Assembly: GCA_021772595.1 (NCBI GenBank)
Contig: JAJFLS010000780.1
Location: forward strand, 1 to 5,641
DNA length: 5,641 nt
Reading direction: 5' to 3'
From: Opitutales bacterium
Lineage (GTDB): Bacteria > Verrucomicrobiota > Verrucomicrobiia > Opitutales > Opitutaceae
This document shows positions 4,746-5,641 of this stretch, piece after piece. The notes below the pieces were generated by a model. That model saw only the letters and a program-made list of their open reading frames with translations. It did no database searches and was not told the DNA's origin. Each line of letters opens with the position of its first letter. The first letter of the stretch is position 1. The position numbers were made by a program, and so were the translations under genes.

Positions 4746-5641
4746 ATGGATCTAGAGGAATTTGTCTCGATAGTGACGGAGGGGAAGGATTTGTCCGAAG
4801 GGCAGGCTTTCCAAGCTGCGGATTTGCTGGCGTCTGGCGAAGTGGAATCGGGGGTGAAGGAGGAGTTTCTGACCCAGCTGGCTCGCAAAGGCGAATCCGC
4901 CGAGGAAGTTGCGGGCCTGGCCAAGCGCTATCGTGAGCTCGCTCGAAACCCCGGATTGGAAGAGTGGCAGGAAACTGGAATCGACGTCTGCGGCACCGGG
5001 GGCGACAAGCAGCATACTTTCAATATCAGCACGACCGTTACCTTCGTCGTTGCGGCAGCGGGAATACCAGTCCTCAAGCACGGAAATCGCTCAATCACCT
5101 CTAAATGCGGAAGCTCGAACCTCCTCGAAGCGCTAGGGGTGAACATTACGGGCGACGACGCATTGCTCCAGGCGTCTATGCGAGAATTGGGATTTTGCTT
5201 CATGTTCGCGCCGGCTTTCCATCCGGCGTTCAAGGAAATCGTTCCAGTGAGACAGGCGTTGGCGGAGAAAGGCCAACGAACAGTTTTCAATATTCTTGGT
5301 CCGCTGATCAACCCGGCGAAGCCTTCGTATCAGCTTTTGGGCGTATTCAGCGAGTCGGTGGTGGAGCTGATGGCTTCGGCTCAGCACTCGCTTGGGCTCA
5401 AGGCGGGGCTGATCGCCCATTGCGATCTCGGAGAGGATGGAGGGATGGATGAATTCAGCGCGGCGGGCACGAATATAGCGCGCGGCTTCGGGTCGCTCCG
5501 ATCTGTCAGCGGTCGTTGGTCGCCGGTCGAGATGGGAATCGAAGCAGGGGGTCTAAGCGAACTCCAAGGCGGCGATGTGTCGCGGAATCTTGAAATCCTG
5601 AATACGCTGCTCGAAGGCGAGGCGCCGACAGCTCTGGAGGA
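4746..5641 (+). CDS. trpD: Anthranilate phosphoribosyltransferase (3' part beyond window)
   Basis: TrpD transfers the phosphoribosyl group of PRPP to anthranilate, the second step of tryptophan synthesis from chorismate. The window holds 298 residues of about 340-350. The helical N-terminal domain (1-70) precedes the catalytic domain. The PRPP-binding loop is CGTGGDK (82-88), followed by TFNIST (91-96), KHGNRS (111-116) and SKCGSSNLLEALG (119-131). Other family signatures are QRTVFNILGPLINPA (177-191) and the acidic GGMDEFS (232-238), where the family places a metal-binding Asp-Glu pair. The stretch before RTVFN is slightly longer (ALAEKGQ) than in many homologues. The ATG at 4746 is the only possible start, because an in-frame TAA lies at 4731-4733. 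AAGGGG sits about 20 nt upstream, too far for a normal ribosome binding site. It is divergent from rpmF; no other trp gene is visible, and partners may lie downstream. Confidence 0.96.
   Translation, partial: MDLEEFVSIVTEGKDLSEGQAFQAADLLASGEVESGVKEEFLTQLARKGESAEEVAGLAKRYRELARNPGLEEWQETGIDVCGTGGDKQHTFNISTTVTFVVAAAGIPVLKHGNRSITSKCGSSNLLEALGVNITGDDALLQASMRELGFCFMFAPAFHPAFKEIVPVRQALAEKGQRTVFNILGPLINPAKPSYQLLGVFSESVVELMASAQHSLGLKAGLIAHCDLGEDGGMDEFSAAGTNIARGFGSLRSVSGRWSPVEMGIEAGGLSELQGGDVSRNLEILNTLLEGEAPTALE

Noticed and set aside
4606..4755. A 49-codon plus-strand frame with three Trp codons that overlaps the trpD start, considered as a trp leader peptide
   Set aside because: The Trp codons are scattered rather than adjacent, there is no ribosome binding site, and no terminator/antiterminator pair with a T-run follows, so attenuation is not supported.

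Overview
The window looks like ordinary chromosome of a Gram-negative bacterium. It carries genes for outer-membrane lipoprotein and LPS assembly, primary metabolism, and moderately GC-rich coding sequence. The order rpmF-plsX-fabH, then a BamD-like TPR protein, an LptE-like lipoprotein and rpe, together with start sites lacking clear Shine-Dalgarno sequences, made me think of Verrucomicrobiota (Opitutae-like). That is an impression from gene order, not a proven assignment.

Layout: six genes read leftward (minus strand) and one reads rightward. In transcription order on the minus strand they are rpmF (ribosomal protein L32, 4539-4360), plsX (4304-3252), fabH (3193-2195), a secreted BamD-like TPR protein (2135-1056), an LptE-like lipoprotein (1019-495) and rpe (391 to the window edge, 3' part missing). 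Gaps are 55, 58, 59, 36 and 103 nt, and no convincing intrinsic terminator lies between them, so they could form one long transcript. The largest gap, lptE to rpe, contains a near-perfect 35-nt palindrome that includes the lptE stop codon. Divergent from rpmF, across a 206-nt intergenic region, is trpD (4746 to the window edge, 3' part missing).

Function: rpmF-plsX-fabH is a classical bacterial cluster linking translation with phospholipid and fatty-acid initiation. Here it is followed by outer-membrane biogenesis genes (BamD-like, LptE-like) rather than the more familiar fabD-fabG-acpP. The segment therefore pairs membrane lipid synthesis with outer-membrane protein and LPS assembly. rpe (pentose phosphate pathway) and trpD (tryptophan synthesis) are housekeeping neighbours.

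No mobile element, CRISPR array, phage, toxin-antitoxin or defence system is visible, and I found no convincing new multi-gene system. The points most worth a second look are the palindrome at the lptE stop codon, the unlipidated and enlarged BamD-like protein, the inverted repeat filling the spacer of a candidate rpmF promoter, the 13-bp-period direct repeat just upstream of fabH, and the lack of clear Shine-Dalgarno sites at all seven starts.
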